This document shows, in pieces, positions 16,922-24,623 of a stretch of DNA of 64,000 bases. Made by a program: the position numbers and the translations under genes. This stretch comes from Lachnospiraceae bacterium (GTDB lineage Bacteria; Bacillota; Clostridia; Lachnospirales; Lachnospiraceae), in NCBI GenBank assembly GCA_902363555.1, contig CABJAM010000004.1:494508-558507 (forward strand). Reading direction: 5' to 3'. How positions within the stretch are numbered: position 1 is the stretch's first letter; every line of letters starts with the position of its first letter. The notes under the pieces were generated by a model. It searched no databases. It saw only the letters and a program-made list of their open reading frames with translations, and was not told the origin of the DNA.

Positions 16922-16957
16922 AAAAAGAGGACGGTGCATTATGCGTCGTCCTCTTTA
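16922..16957. terminator. Bidirectional terminator overlapping the regulator stop codon
   Basis: AAAGAGGACG and CGTCCTCTTT pair around a short loop, with A/T runs on both sides. On the minus strand the stem overlaps the last codons and the TAA stop (16939-16941) of the PucR-type regulator, so the same bases encode its final Lys-Glu-Asp-Asp-Ala and terminate transcription. Confidence 0.85.
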
Positions 16958-18417
16958 CGTTTCTCATATTTTTCATGCTCTGTAATCTGAAACGAGATGA
17001 GTATATGCATGCGTGTCTGAAAATCATCCAGATTATAGGGCAGGACTTCGTTCAGACGGTTTAAACGGTAGGCCAGTGTATTCCGGTGGAGATGCATATC
17101 CTTGGCAGTAGCCAGAGGACTGCGCTCATTTTTTAAATAAGCATAAAGCGTATCATAGAGCGTGGAATGATGTTTGTTGTCATAATCGCGCAAAAATGCA
17201 AGTGCCGGATGCAGTATCGCCGGATTGATCGTCTGCTGCATTTTGTGCATAATATAGGGCAGGGTGTAGTCCATACCGTCATAAATATGCCCGATCTCCT
17301 TTGGACAGTATTCTGAAATCTGTTCCACATATGCCCAGTTTTCATAAACAGAGTCATGGATCGTAAAAGGGATCCCCGTAGTTCCATAGCATTTGCTGAC
17401 CGTGATCAGGGGGATCAGCCTGTGGGCCAGCTCGTACTGCGACTGTCTTGATATGTTGCACAGCATACAGATCGAAGCGTCTGCGTTTGCGGCATATTGA
17501 GCCGAAAAGCTGCCGTTGAGTGTCCGGCACAGGTGTGTATTAATACCAAAAGGTAAAAAGGGAGAATCCAGCTTTACAAATAAAAGCGAATCATTTTCTG
17601 ACCAGCCAAGCAGGGTCAGCTTTCGATGGAGCTCCATCGTGTCGGCCGTGGGATCTTTGATGGCCCGGATCAGTAATGTATCCAGCAAAAGTGAATCCTG
17701 CCCCTGAATATGTATCTGAAACCAGCGGTTCAGGTAATCGCAAAAAATACAAAAGGTATCCAGCTCTCCTTTAGTGATCTGACCGGTCCGGTCAATGATC
17801 AGAGCCTTTCCGCTCCAGATGTTATTAATGAAAAAGTTGTAGCTGTAACATGGATGGTCATAGAGTGGTTCCTCATACGTATATAATCCCCTCAGGTCAA
17901 AACGCTGAGGATTATTTTCGTTAATCTTTTTTAAATATTCAATATCGCAGCTCCCCTCCATGAGCATGGCATCCCAGTGGGCATCCACTGTGCCTATAGG
18001 ATACTTTCTGCTGTGCGCCTGCATGCGCTGCATCAGATCCACCAGAAACATGGGCTGTGTGATAATGTGTTCGGTGGCGTCAAATAAATCCTGGACAATA
18101 TCTGTGGAGGACAGCAGTTCGATCATCGCGTTGTCCCACAGGCTGTAGCATTCCATTGTCTCAAAAATACAGTTCATAACCGACTGCATATCACTGGTTT
18201 CCAAATAAATCCGGTCACTTTGATTTTGACAGAAAATAAGTGTACTTCCGTTATGAAATAAAAGGTCCTGTGTACCTATGTATAGCGTATTTTTATTAAA
18301 CGTCTGCCCGGATGAATAAAAACGCAGTGTTTCAATTTCAAATGAATCCGATGTGATTTGTGTTTTTGGTGCAAATTCCTTCAAACGATCTGCAAAAATC
18401 CACATACTGAGTTTCAT
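16939..18417 (-). CDS. PucR/CdaR-type transcriptional regulator
   Basis: This 492-residue cytoplasmic regulator has its DNA-binding part at the C-terminus (about 425-485): A-x-x-M-H-L-H-R-N-T-L-A-Y-R-L-N-R-L, the characteristic HTH_30 helix of the PucR/CdaR family. The larger N-terminal part is a helical and mixed sensor region with no signal peptide. Members respond to purine catabolites, sugar acids or other small molecules and usually control adjacent genes. Here the convergent neighbour is an OFA-family transporter and a purine-type deaminase lies beyond it, so these are likely targets. AGGAGAT precedes the ATG. Confidence 0.85.
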   Translation of the reverse strand: MKLSMWIFADRLKEFAPKTQITSDSFEIETLRFYSSGQTFNKNTLYIGTQDLLFHNGSTLIFCQNQSDRIYLETSDMQSVMNCIFETMECYSLWDNAMIELLSSTDIVQDLFDATEHIITQPMFLVDLMQRMQAHSRKYPIGTVDAHWDAMLMEGSCDIEYLKKINENNPQRFDLRGLYTYEEPLYDHPCYSYNFFINNIWSGKALIIDRTGQITKGELDTFCIFCDYLNRWFQIHIQGQDSLLLDTLLIRAIKDPTADTMELHRKLTLLGWSENDSLLFVKLDSPFLPFGINTHLCRTLNGSFSAQYAANADASICMLCNISRQSQYELAHRLIPLITVSKCYGTTGIPFTIHDSVYENWAYVEQISEYCPKEIGHIYDGMDYTLPYIMHKMQQTINPAILHPALAFLRDYDNKHHSTLYDTLYAYLKNERSPLATAKDMHLHRNTLAYRLNRLNEVLPYNLDDFQTRMHILISFQITEHEKYEKRKEDDA

Positions 18418-18608
18418 GTCTTATCTCCTTGCCACATACCCATACTAAAATCTTTGATGTGAGGTCCTTATTTAGATTTTAGTGCAAAAGAACCGAAAAT
18501 TCAATAGAAAAAAATCATTTTAGAACAGAATGTTAAAAAAGTGCGAAAAAAGTCGGCACAATATTATTGACAAATCTACGCAAAAGGAATATTATAATGA
18601 CATACTAT

Positions 18609-18681
18609 TCCTCCTTAGCTCAGTCGGTAGAGCACTCGGCTGTTAACCGAGTTGTCGCTGGTTCGAGCCCGGCAGGGGGAG
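18609..18681 (+). tRNA. tRNA-Asn (GTT anticodon)
   Basis: The cloverleaf is complete. Acceptor arms TCCTCCT and AGGGGGA (one T-G pair) enclose the D arm TAGCTCAGTCGGTAGAGC, the anticodon stem CTCGG/CCGAG with GTT at 18642-18644, and the T arm with GGTTCGAGCCC. The discriminator is G at 18681. No CCA is encoded. It is followed by a terminator. Confidence 0.95.
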
Positions 18682-18686
18682 TGTAT

Positions 18687-18726
18687 AAAAGGCCCGTAAG
18701 CTTTAGAGTTTACGGGTCTTTTTTTG
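18687..18726 (+). terminator. Terminator after tRNA-Asn
   Basis: GGCCCGTAA pairs with TTACGGGTC across a short loop and is followed by seven T residues. Confidence 0.85.
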
Positions 18727-18785
18727 TTTATTTACTGCAAATGTTTCAAAAGGCAAACTGTTACGATTTATTTTCATCTCTTTGC

Positions 18786-18814
18786 TTGTCTTTTCTCTGT
18801 CAATACAGTATTAT
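18786..18814 (+). promoter_or_regulatory. Possible promoter of the chemosensory operon
   Basis: TTGTCT (18786-18791) and TATTAT (18809-18814) are separated by 17 bases, about 35 bases upstream of the first chemosensory gene. The -10 is good and the -35 moderate. No sigma-D-type motility promoter was recognised. Confidence 0.4.
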
Positions 18815-18849
18815 TATAGTAAGACTTTATGAGAGAGGGGTCTCGAAAA

Positions 18850-19275
18850 ATGGAGATACTATATATGTCCTTCGGGTGCGGTGGAAGCGATTACCTTGTA
18901 CCTCTGGCGTGGGTGCAAAAAATCGCTGATGCCAGAAGAACGCCGGTGCAAGACGGGAACAGTGAGTCATCGCATCCGGAATATGAGGACGTGGGGATCG
19001 TGGATCTGTCGAAGCATTTTGGGAGCCGGGAAACCGGTGACTCCGGCGATTATATGATCTATCTGAAAAATGGTCCGCACAGCATGGCTCTGGCGGCAGA
19101 CCAGGTGGATGGGGTTCGGACGGTGTCAAAGGAGAAGCTGATCGCGCTGCCGGAAGCTGTGAAAACAAGTGCGAACCGTTTTCTGGAAGCCGTTATACCA
19201 TTCGATGATGGGAACGAGTTACACATGGCTTATGTTATTGAACCGGAGATGTTATATTCCATAAGCCGGATGTAA
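18850..19275 (+). CDS. CheW-like domain protein
   Basis: This protein of 141 residues is a single CheW-like beta-barrel domain: early strand with V-P-L-A-W-V-Q-K-I, a middle D-L-S-K-H-F-G block like the CheW I-x-D-L loop, and A-D-Q-V-D-G-V (about 89-95) typical of CheW. ATG 18850 is chosen because GAGAGGGG lies about 9 bases before it; an earlier in-frame ATG at 18829 has no such site. CheW proteins couple receptors to CheA. It is the first gene of the chemosensory operon. It is more divergent than the CheW at 26650 and may act on a different partner. Confidence 0.7.
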   Translation: MEILYMSFGCGGSDYLVPLAWVQKIADARRTPVQDGNSESSHPEYEDVGIVDLSKHFGSRETGDSGDYMIYLKNGPHSMALAADQVDGVRTVSKEKLIALPEAVKTSANRFLEAVIPFDDGNELHMAYVIEPEMLYSISRM

Positions 19276-19328
19276 CAACCGTTTTGATAAATCCTGTTTT
19301 GAGAATATAATGATGCGTGGTGGAACAA

Positions 19329-19673
19329 ATGGAGTGTATGATCTTAGATTGCGGCGGCGCAAAATACTATGTGGATAAGACTTTAATTGAAGGCTTTCTT
19401 GGAGAACCGAAGCTTTTTGTGGTTCCAGGGAGTGGAGAGAGTGTAGCGGGTATTTCCCTGTATCAGGGATGCCCGGTCATGTATTATAAATTCGCCGGAG
19501 CCCAAAGTGAGCAGGGAGCAGAAGCAGGCAGGTGCGGCATCATCCTTCGGGGCGATGGCCGGTGGCTGCGCGGCGTGGTCGGCACGGTATCCGGGGAATC
19601 ATCGGTGCCGGAGACGGAATTATGCCCGGTTTATCCGGGAGTTTGGGAGTTGCAGAGTGATTCGATTAAATGA
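19329..19673 (+). CDS. Short divergent CheW-like protein
   Basis: This protein has about 114 residues from ATG 19329; GTG codons at 19317 and 19320 are alternatives and the ribosome-binding site is weak. The sequence G-I-S-L-Y-Q-G-C-P-V-M-Y-Y-K-F matches the CheW core strand, where a typical CheW has G-x-x-N-x-R-G-x-x-x-P-V-x-D. The V-V-G-T-V-S-G part matches the later D-x-V-x-x-V strand. It is shorter than normal CheW (about 145-160), so part of the double barrel may be missing. It overlaps the start of cheR by 17 bases, indicating translational coupling. Function as a coupling protein is inferred. Confidence 0.55.
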   Translation: MECMILDCGGAKYYVDKTLIEGFLGEPKLFVVPGSGESVAGISLYQGCPVMYYKFAGAQSEQGAEAGRCGIILRGDGRWLRGVVGTVSGESSVPETELCPVYPGVWELQSDSIK

Positions 19674-20484
19674 CAGTGAATTTGAGGCGGTTGTCGCCTA
19701 TATGAAGGAGCATTACGGGATAAATCTGAATAAGAAAAAGGTGCTTATCGAATGCCGGATGACAAAGGTTTTAGAGGCCCATGGAATTACTTCCTTCGGT
19801 AAATATCTGGAGCTGCTGCGGATTGATCAGAGCGGAACGATTGCCGGAGAGCTGGTGGAACAGTTGACGACCAATTATACATATTTTATGAGGGAGCCGG
19901 AGCATTTTACCATACTGAGGGAAAATGTACTGCCCATAGTGCTTAATGATAACGGTGTCCGGGACTGCAATATATGGTGCGCGGGCTGTTCCACTGGCGA
20001 GGAGTGTTACACACTGGCCATGGAGCTGGCCCAGTTTTGTGATATTTCGCCGCCGGCGCATAAAGCGAAGATTCTTGCGACGGATATTTCCGAAAGTGTG
20101 CTGGAAAAGGCACGGCTGGGCTGCTATCCGCTAAAAACACTGGCTTCGCTGCCGGTATTCTGGCAGACTAGCTATTGCCATACGGAAAATAAACGGCAGT
20201 TCAGTATCGATGACCGTATTAAGCGTGATATTCGGTTTGTGAAGCATAATCTTATGGAGCGGCCGCCCTACCCGGAAAAATTTGATATTATATTTTGCCG
20301 TAATGTAATGATTTATTTTGACAAGGATGTCAGGGCCCGGCTGCTTTCACGCCTGGAAGCCGCCTTAAATCCGGGCGGTTATCTGTTTGTAGGTCATGCG
20401 GAGCTGCTGTCGCAAAATGAAACGGGGCTGGAGCTGGCCTACCCGGCCGTATACCGAAAGCCTGAGCGTAATGGAGGTAAATAA
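19657..20484 (+). CDS. cheR: Chemotaxis protein methyltransferase CheR
   Basis: This protein of 275 residues starts at GTG 19657, with GGGAG about 7 bases upstream. CheR uses S-adenosylmethionine to methylate glutamates on chemoreceptors. The N-terminal helical domain (about 1-75) is followed by the methyltransferase domain with A-G-C-S-T-G-E-E (SAM motif I, near 110-117), I-L-A-T-D-I-S and C-R-N-V-M-I-Y-F, all standard for CheR. No receptor-tethering extension is visible. No cheB gene is present in this operon, so the counterpart demethylase must be elsewhere or absent, while CheD can deamidate receptors. Confidence 0.95.
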   Translation: MIRLNDSEFEAVVAYMKEHYGINLNKKKVLIECRMTKVLEAHGITSFGKYLELLRIDQSGTIAGELVEQLTTNYTYFMREPEHFTILRENVLPIVLNDNGVRDCNIWCAGCSTGEECYTLAMELAQFCDISPPAHKAKILATDISESVLEKARLGCYPLKTLASLPVFWQTSYCHTENKRQFSIDDRIKRDIRFVKHNLMERPPYPEKFDIIFCRNVMIYFDKDVRARLLSRLEAALNPGGYLFVGHAELLSQNETGLELAYPAVYRKPERNGGK

Positions 20485-20488
20485 AGTT

Positions 20489-20845
20489 ATGAATAAAATA
20501 TTAATTGTCGATGATGCGCTGTTTATGCGGAAGGTGATCCGAAGAAATCTGGAGGAGCATACGGATGTCCAGATCATGGAAGCCTGTGACGGTGATGAGG
20601 CGGTGCGTTTGTACGCTCAGTGGAAGCCGGATCTTGTTTTGATGGATATTACCATGCCCAATAAGACCGGGATTGAGGCGCTGGAGGAGATCCGGGAGAG
20701 TGATCCCAATGCGCGGATCATTATGTGCTCTGCCGTGGGGCAGGAACCGATGATAACAAAAGCGTTGAATCTGGGAGCGCTGGATTTTATAGTAAAGCCA
20801 TTTAAAGCGGATGAATTTCGGAAGGTATTGGACTATTACTTATAG
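20489..20845 (+). CDS. cheY: CheY-like response regulator
   Basis: This 118-residue protein is a single receiver domain. The phospho-acceptor is Asp53 in L-M-D-I-T-M-P, with the acidic pair D8-D9 and the conserved Lys in V-K-P-F. ATG 20489 is chosen because the receiver fold starts there and GGAGGT lies about 10 bases upstream. As a stand-alone receiver within a chemotaxis operon it is the likely CheA output. Since no flagellar genes are visible, its target could be a flagellar switch elsewhere or another effector. It follows cheR by 4 bases. Confidence 0.92.
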   Translation: MNKILIVDDALFMRKVIRRNLEEHTDVQIMEACDGDEAVRLYAQWKPDLVLMDITMPNKTGIEALEEIRESDPNARIIMCSAVGQEPMITKALNLGALDFIVKPFKADEFRKVLDYYL

Positions 20846-20863
20846 AAAACAGGGGGCGAATGT

Positions 20864-22540
20864 ATGAAGGAAACGTTTAAAAATTTGAAAATAGGTACAA
20901 AGCTGCTATTTTTTCTTGTTATTGTACTGATTTTTTATAGCGCCACCGTGGTGGTTTCCATAGCCAGCATCCGATCCATGGCCGGGCAGATGAAGGATAT
21001 GTACGACGGCCCGTTTGATAATGTCCAGACATCGCTTGAGCTGGTTGCTAATCTTCAGACTGTGGGGCGGAATATAACGATTTTGTCGGCCACGGAGGAT
21101 GTGGTGGACGAGGACAGCTTTATTGAGGCCACGAAGGAAATTATCAAAAAAGAGGAGATCGAACTTGAGACGCTGGCATCAGGGTATATTTACGATGAAG
21201 AATCTGTGGCTGAATTAAAGACGCTTTTTTCGGAGCTGGCTGTACCCAGGGACCGGATTCTTGAATATATCGAGCGTGGAAATGATGCCCAGGCGCTGGA
21301 GCTTTATATAAACAGCTATCTGCCAAAGGCGGAAATTGTAAAACAAAAACTGGAGACAGTATCCGATGCATGTGTGGCGGACGCCCAGGCTACGATGGAT
21401 TCCGTCCAGGCGGATAATGCGCGGAGCCTCATATTTATGATCGTGCTGGGGATTATTGTCATCCTGTTTACGCTTCTGCTGTGGCTTGTTTTTACCCGGA
21501 GTATCCTTGGGCCGATCCGTTCGGTCAAGGCTGCGGCCAATGCCATTGCCAGAGGGGATCTGGATGCACGGCTGGATTACCAGTCGGCAAACGAGCTGGG
21601 ACAGCTTGCTGAGGATATACGTAAAACTGCGTTGGCGCTGAAATCCTATGTGGATGAAATACGCCGGGGCATGAGAGCAGTCGGCAGCGGTAAGCTCAAT
21701 TATGAAACCCGGTTGGAATTTAATGGGGATTTCATCGCTCTTGGCGAATCATTAAATGAGATCAGCCATCTGCTGCGGGAGTCTATTGCCCAGATCAGCA
21801 GCAGTGCGGAACAGATATCCGTAGGGGCTGAGCAGGTATCCAATAATGCCCAGGTGCTGGCTCAGGGGGCTTCGGAGCAGGCCGGATCTGTGGAGGAGCT
21901 GGCAGTGAGTATGAACGATATATCCGACGGTATTGCCCAAAATGCCGATACCGCCGTGAGCGCCAGCAATCTGGCCGGCAGTGTGGGTAAGCAGTTGCTT
22001 GAATGTAATACGGATATGACACGGCTGCTGGATTCGGTTATTGATATTAAAAATAATTCTGAGGAAATTACAGGTATTGTTAAGGAAATCGAGGATATCG
22101 CATTTCAGACAAATATATTGGCGTTGAACGCTTCCGTGGAGGCGGCCAGAGCCGGTGATGCCGGACGGGGATTTTCCGTTGTGGCCGGGGAAATACGCCG
22201 GCTGGCGTCGAAAACATCCTCGGCGTCCAAGATGACGGCCGACCTGGTGGAGAAAAATTCCGATGCCGTGAAGGACGGTATGGATATCGTCCATGTAACG
22301 GCCCGGTCGCTGGAGGCGTCGGTGAACCAGGCTCAGGAGGTGAGCCAGATGGTTGACAATATTTCCAGACTTTCTGTATCCCAGGCCGACGCCATTGCCC
22401 AGATCCGGAAAAGTGTGGAGCTGATCTCCGAGATCGTCCAGGGCAATTCAGCCACCTCCGAGGAGAGCGCGGCGGCCAGCGAGGAGCTTTCGGCCCAGGC
22501 ACAGATCTTAAAGGAGCTGGTGGAGCAGTTTGAAGTATAA
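20864..22540 (+). CDS. Methyl-accepting chemotaxis protein
   Basis: This receptor has 558 residues. TM1 is at about 14-33, an extracellular four-helix-bundle type sensor covers about 35-185, and TM2 lies near 190-212. A HAMP domain follows (about 212-265), then a long coiled-coil cytoplasmic rod. The signalling tip is classic: E-D-I-A-F-Q-T-N-I-L-A-L-N-A, then E-A-A-R-A-G-D-A-G-R-G-F at about 408-440. AGGGGG precedes the ATG. The sensor domain has no Cache or PAS signature I can see, so its ligand is unknown. It lies between cheY and cheC and is probably the dedicated receptor of this system. Confidence 0.96.
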   Translation: MKETFKNLKIGTKLLFFLVIVLIFYSATVVVSIASIRSMAGQMKDMYDGPFDNVQTSLELVANLQTVGRNITILSATEDVVDEDSFIEATKEIIKKEEIELETLASGYIYDEESVAELKTLFSELAVPRDRILEYIERGNDAQALELYINSYLPKAEIVKQKLETVSDACVADAQATMDSVQADNARSLIFMIVLGIIVILFTLLLWLVFTRSILGPIRSVKAAANAIARGDLDARLDYQSANELGQLAEDIRKTALALKSYVDEIRRGMRAVGSGKLNYETRLEFNGDFIALGESLNEISHLLRESIAQISSSAEQISVGAEQVSNNAQVLAQGASEQAGSVEELAVSMNDISDGIAQNADTAVSASNLAGSVGKQLLECNTDMTRLLDSVIDIKNNSEEITGIVKEIEDIAFQTNILALNASVEAARAGDAGRGFSVVAGEIRRLASKTSSASKMTADLVEKNSDAVKDGMDIVHVTARSLEASVNQAQEVSQMVDNISRLSVSQADAIAQIRKSVELISEIVQGNSATSEESAAASEELSAQAQILKELVEQFEV

Positions 22541-22555
22541 GCAAAGGGGAAACTT

Positions 22556-23167
22556 ATGGACAGAGAATTTCATCAGGACGATCTATCCTGGGATGCGCTA
22601 AAGGAGCTTGGCAATATCGGCACGGGGAATGCTATGAACGCCCTGTATGCCCTGTCCGGCCATTTTGTGGATATTGATTATCCAAGGCTGAGACTGATCA
22701 AGTATCAGAATATATTTGAAATACTAGAGACGGCAGAGGTGCTCCAGACTGGCATTATGGTCGGGCTGTTCGGCGATGCCCGCGGTGTCTTTTTGTTTAT
22801 GCTGGATGAGCAGTTTACCGGTGCGCTGCTGGATCAGGCGCTGGGCGAGGCTGCCCGGAATCTGCTGGAGCTGGATGAATTAGAGCAGTCCTATCTGTGC
22901 GAGCTGGGAAATATGATGTGCGGCGCTTATATCCAGGCGTTGTCACAGATGACGGGAATGCTGTTTGATGTATCGGTGCCATCCCTGTGTGTAGATATGG
23001 GCGGCGCCATACTGAGTACTTCTTTATTCCCGTTTTTAAAAGAAAGCGACGATATTTTGCTCATTGAAAACGGGTTTCATATGAATGACCGTTCCTATTT
23101 CGGGCGTATCCTGTTTTTACCGGAGAGGATATCACTGGAGACGGTTCTTGATAAGCTTGGAGTATAA
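22556..23167 (+). CDS. cheC: CheY-phosphatase CheC
   Basis: This protein of 203 residues has the two active-site signatures of the CheC/CheX/FliY family: E17-L-G-N20 followed by I-G-x-G, and E116-L-G-N119. The pseudo-two-fold symmetry and length match CheC. CheC removes phosphate from CheY-P and binds CheD; both partners are encoded in this operon. AAAGGGGA precedes the ATG. Both active-site Glu/Asn pairs are present, so full activity is expected. Confidence 0.93.
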   Translation: MDREFHQDDLSWDALKELGNIGTGNAMNALYALSGHFVDIDYPRLRLIKYQNIFEILETAEVLQTGIMVGLFGDARGVFLFMLDEQFTGALLDQALGEAARNLLELDELEQSYLCELGNMMCGAYIQALSQMTGMLFDVSVPSLCVDMGGAILSTSLFPFLKESDDILLIENGFHMNDRSYFGRILFLPERISLETVLDKLGV

Positions 23168-23169
23168 TT

Positions 23170-23649
23170 ATGGAAGAACGGATCATTGTTGGAATTGCGG
23201 AGGGAAAAACCGCAATGGCGGGCCAGGTTCTCGTCTCCTACGCGCTGGGGTCCTGTGTGGGCGTCTGCATTTACGACAGTAAAAAACGGGTGGCCGGAAT
23301 GGCCCACATCGTGCTGCCGGAAAATCCCCGCAATATCCGTCAGAGCAATGCTTATAAATTTGCAGATGAAGGTGTTGCGGCACTGATCGCCCATATGTGC
23401 GCCATGGGCTGTGAGAGGCACCGGCTCAGAGCCAAGATCGCCGGCGGGGCCCGGATGTTTAACACACAGAGTGATCAGTGGAATATAGGAACACATAATG
23501 TGGCGGCGGTAAAAGCTGCCCTGGCCCGGGAGGGAATCCCTGTTGTGGGGGAGGATACGGGTAAAAATTATGGCCGGACCCTGATTTTTCATGCAGATGA
23601 TGGAGTGCTGGAAATTCAGAATGTAAGACGTTCGCCGGCCATTTTGTAA
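23170..23649 (+). CDS. cheD: Chemoreceptor glutamine deamidase CheD
   Basis: This protein of 159 residues has catalytic Cys29 in G-S-C-V-G-V and His46 in G-M-A-H-I-V-L-P, the CheD active-site pair, and K-I-x-G-G-A further on. CheD converts receptor glutamines to glutamates and is inhibited or modulated by CheC, whose gene ends two bases before. Length and motif order are standard. Confidence 0.96.
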   Translation: MEERIIVGIAEGKTAMAGQVLVSYALGSCVGVCIYDSKKRVAGMAHIVLPENPRNIRQSNAYKFADEGVAALIAHMCAMGCERHRLRAKIAGGARMFNTQSDQWNIGTHNVAAVKAALAREGIPVVGEDTGKNYGRTLIFHADDGVLEIQNVRRSPAIL

Positions 23650-23665
23650 AATATGGAGGATAGTT

Positions 23666-24610
23666 ATGGATAATAACAGTACAGGCATCGTTCTTGTGGT
23701 GGACGACAGCTTATTGATCTGCAAGCAGATTGTATCTGCACTGCGAGAGGAACCACTGATCATCGTAGAAGCCCACAATGGCCAGGAGGCGGTGGATATG
23801 GTGCGGCAGCACCAGCCGGATCTGATCCTTTTGGATGTGGTACTGCCGGATACGGACGGCTATACACTTATTACCAGCTTAAAGGCTGCGGATAAAAACG
23901 AGGCGGCCATCGTCTACCTTACATCCAAGGACAAGGATGAGGATGTGATCCGGGGATTTGCCCTCGGCGCCTGTGATTATATAAAGAAGCCATTTGCCAA
24001 GGGTGAGCTTAAATCCAGAGTTCATGCGCATCTGATGATCAAGCGCCAGAAGGATGAGCTGAACCGTCAGAATAAAGAGCTGCGCAATAACATGGAAAAG
24101 CTGAATTACATGGCATTCAGAGATGGGCTGACCGGGCTTTACAACCGGCGCTATGTGGTTGGGGATCTGATCGACGATATGCATGTCCATAAAAAGGAAA
24201 AACGGGAGAACGTGCTGATCCTTGCGGATATTGATGATTTTAAGAAGGTGAACGATACTTACGGCCACGATGCCGGAGATATGGCGCTGGTGTGCATTGC
24301 CAATATTTTAGAGGGCGCCTGCCGTAACCACCGTGTGGTGCGCTGGGGCGGCGAGGAATTTCTTATGATACTGTTTGAGGTGACCCGTGATGAGGCCTTT
24401 GCGCTGAGCGAATCGATCCGCAGTGAAGTGGAGAGCTTTATCATATTCAGTGAGGAGCAGAGCTTTTCATGTACGCTGACACTTGGACTTCAGGTGTATC
24501 AGGAGGAGAAGGGGATCGAGGAAAGTATCAACTGTGCGGATAAAGCGCTGTATTACGGGAAAAGACATGGAAAGAACCGGAGCGTGTGGTATGATGAAAT
24601 TGTAGAATAA
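23666..24610 (+). CDS. Response regulator with diguanylate cyclase output (REC-GGDEF, PleD-like)
   Basis: This protein has 314 residues. The receiver (about 7-125) has D13-D14, phospho-acceptor Asp57 in L-L-D-V-V-L-P and the K-K-P-F lysine. A coiled-coil linker leads to a GGDEF domain with R-W-G-G-E-E-F intact, D-I-D-D-F-K for GTP/metal binding, and F-R-D-G-L-T-G-L-Y-N-R-R at its start. It should make cyclic di-GMP when phosphorylated. Encoded between cheD and cheA, it is likely a CheA target, so this chemosensory system probably controls c-di-GMP as well as, or instead of, a flagellar motor. GGAGG precedes the ATG. Confidence 0.95.
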   Translation: MDNNSTGIVLVVDDSLLICKQIVSALREEPLIIVEAHNGQEAVDMVRQHQPDLILLDVVLPDTDGYTLITSLKAADKNEAAIVYLTSKDKDEDVIRGFALGACDYIKKPFAKGELKSRVHAHLMIKRQKDELNRQNKELRNNMEKLNYMAFRDGLTGLYNRRYVVGDLIDDMHVHKKEKRENVLILADIDDFKKVNDTYGHDAGDMALVCIANILEGACRNHRVVRWGGEEFLMILFEVTRDEAFALSESIRSEVESFIIFSEEQSFSCTLTLGLQVYQEEKGIEESINCADKALYYGKRHGKNRSVWYDEIVE

Positions 24611-24623
24611 GTGGTGGTGGACT

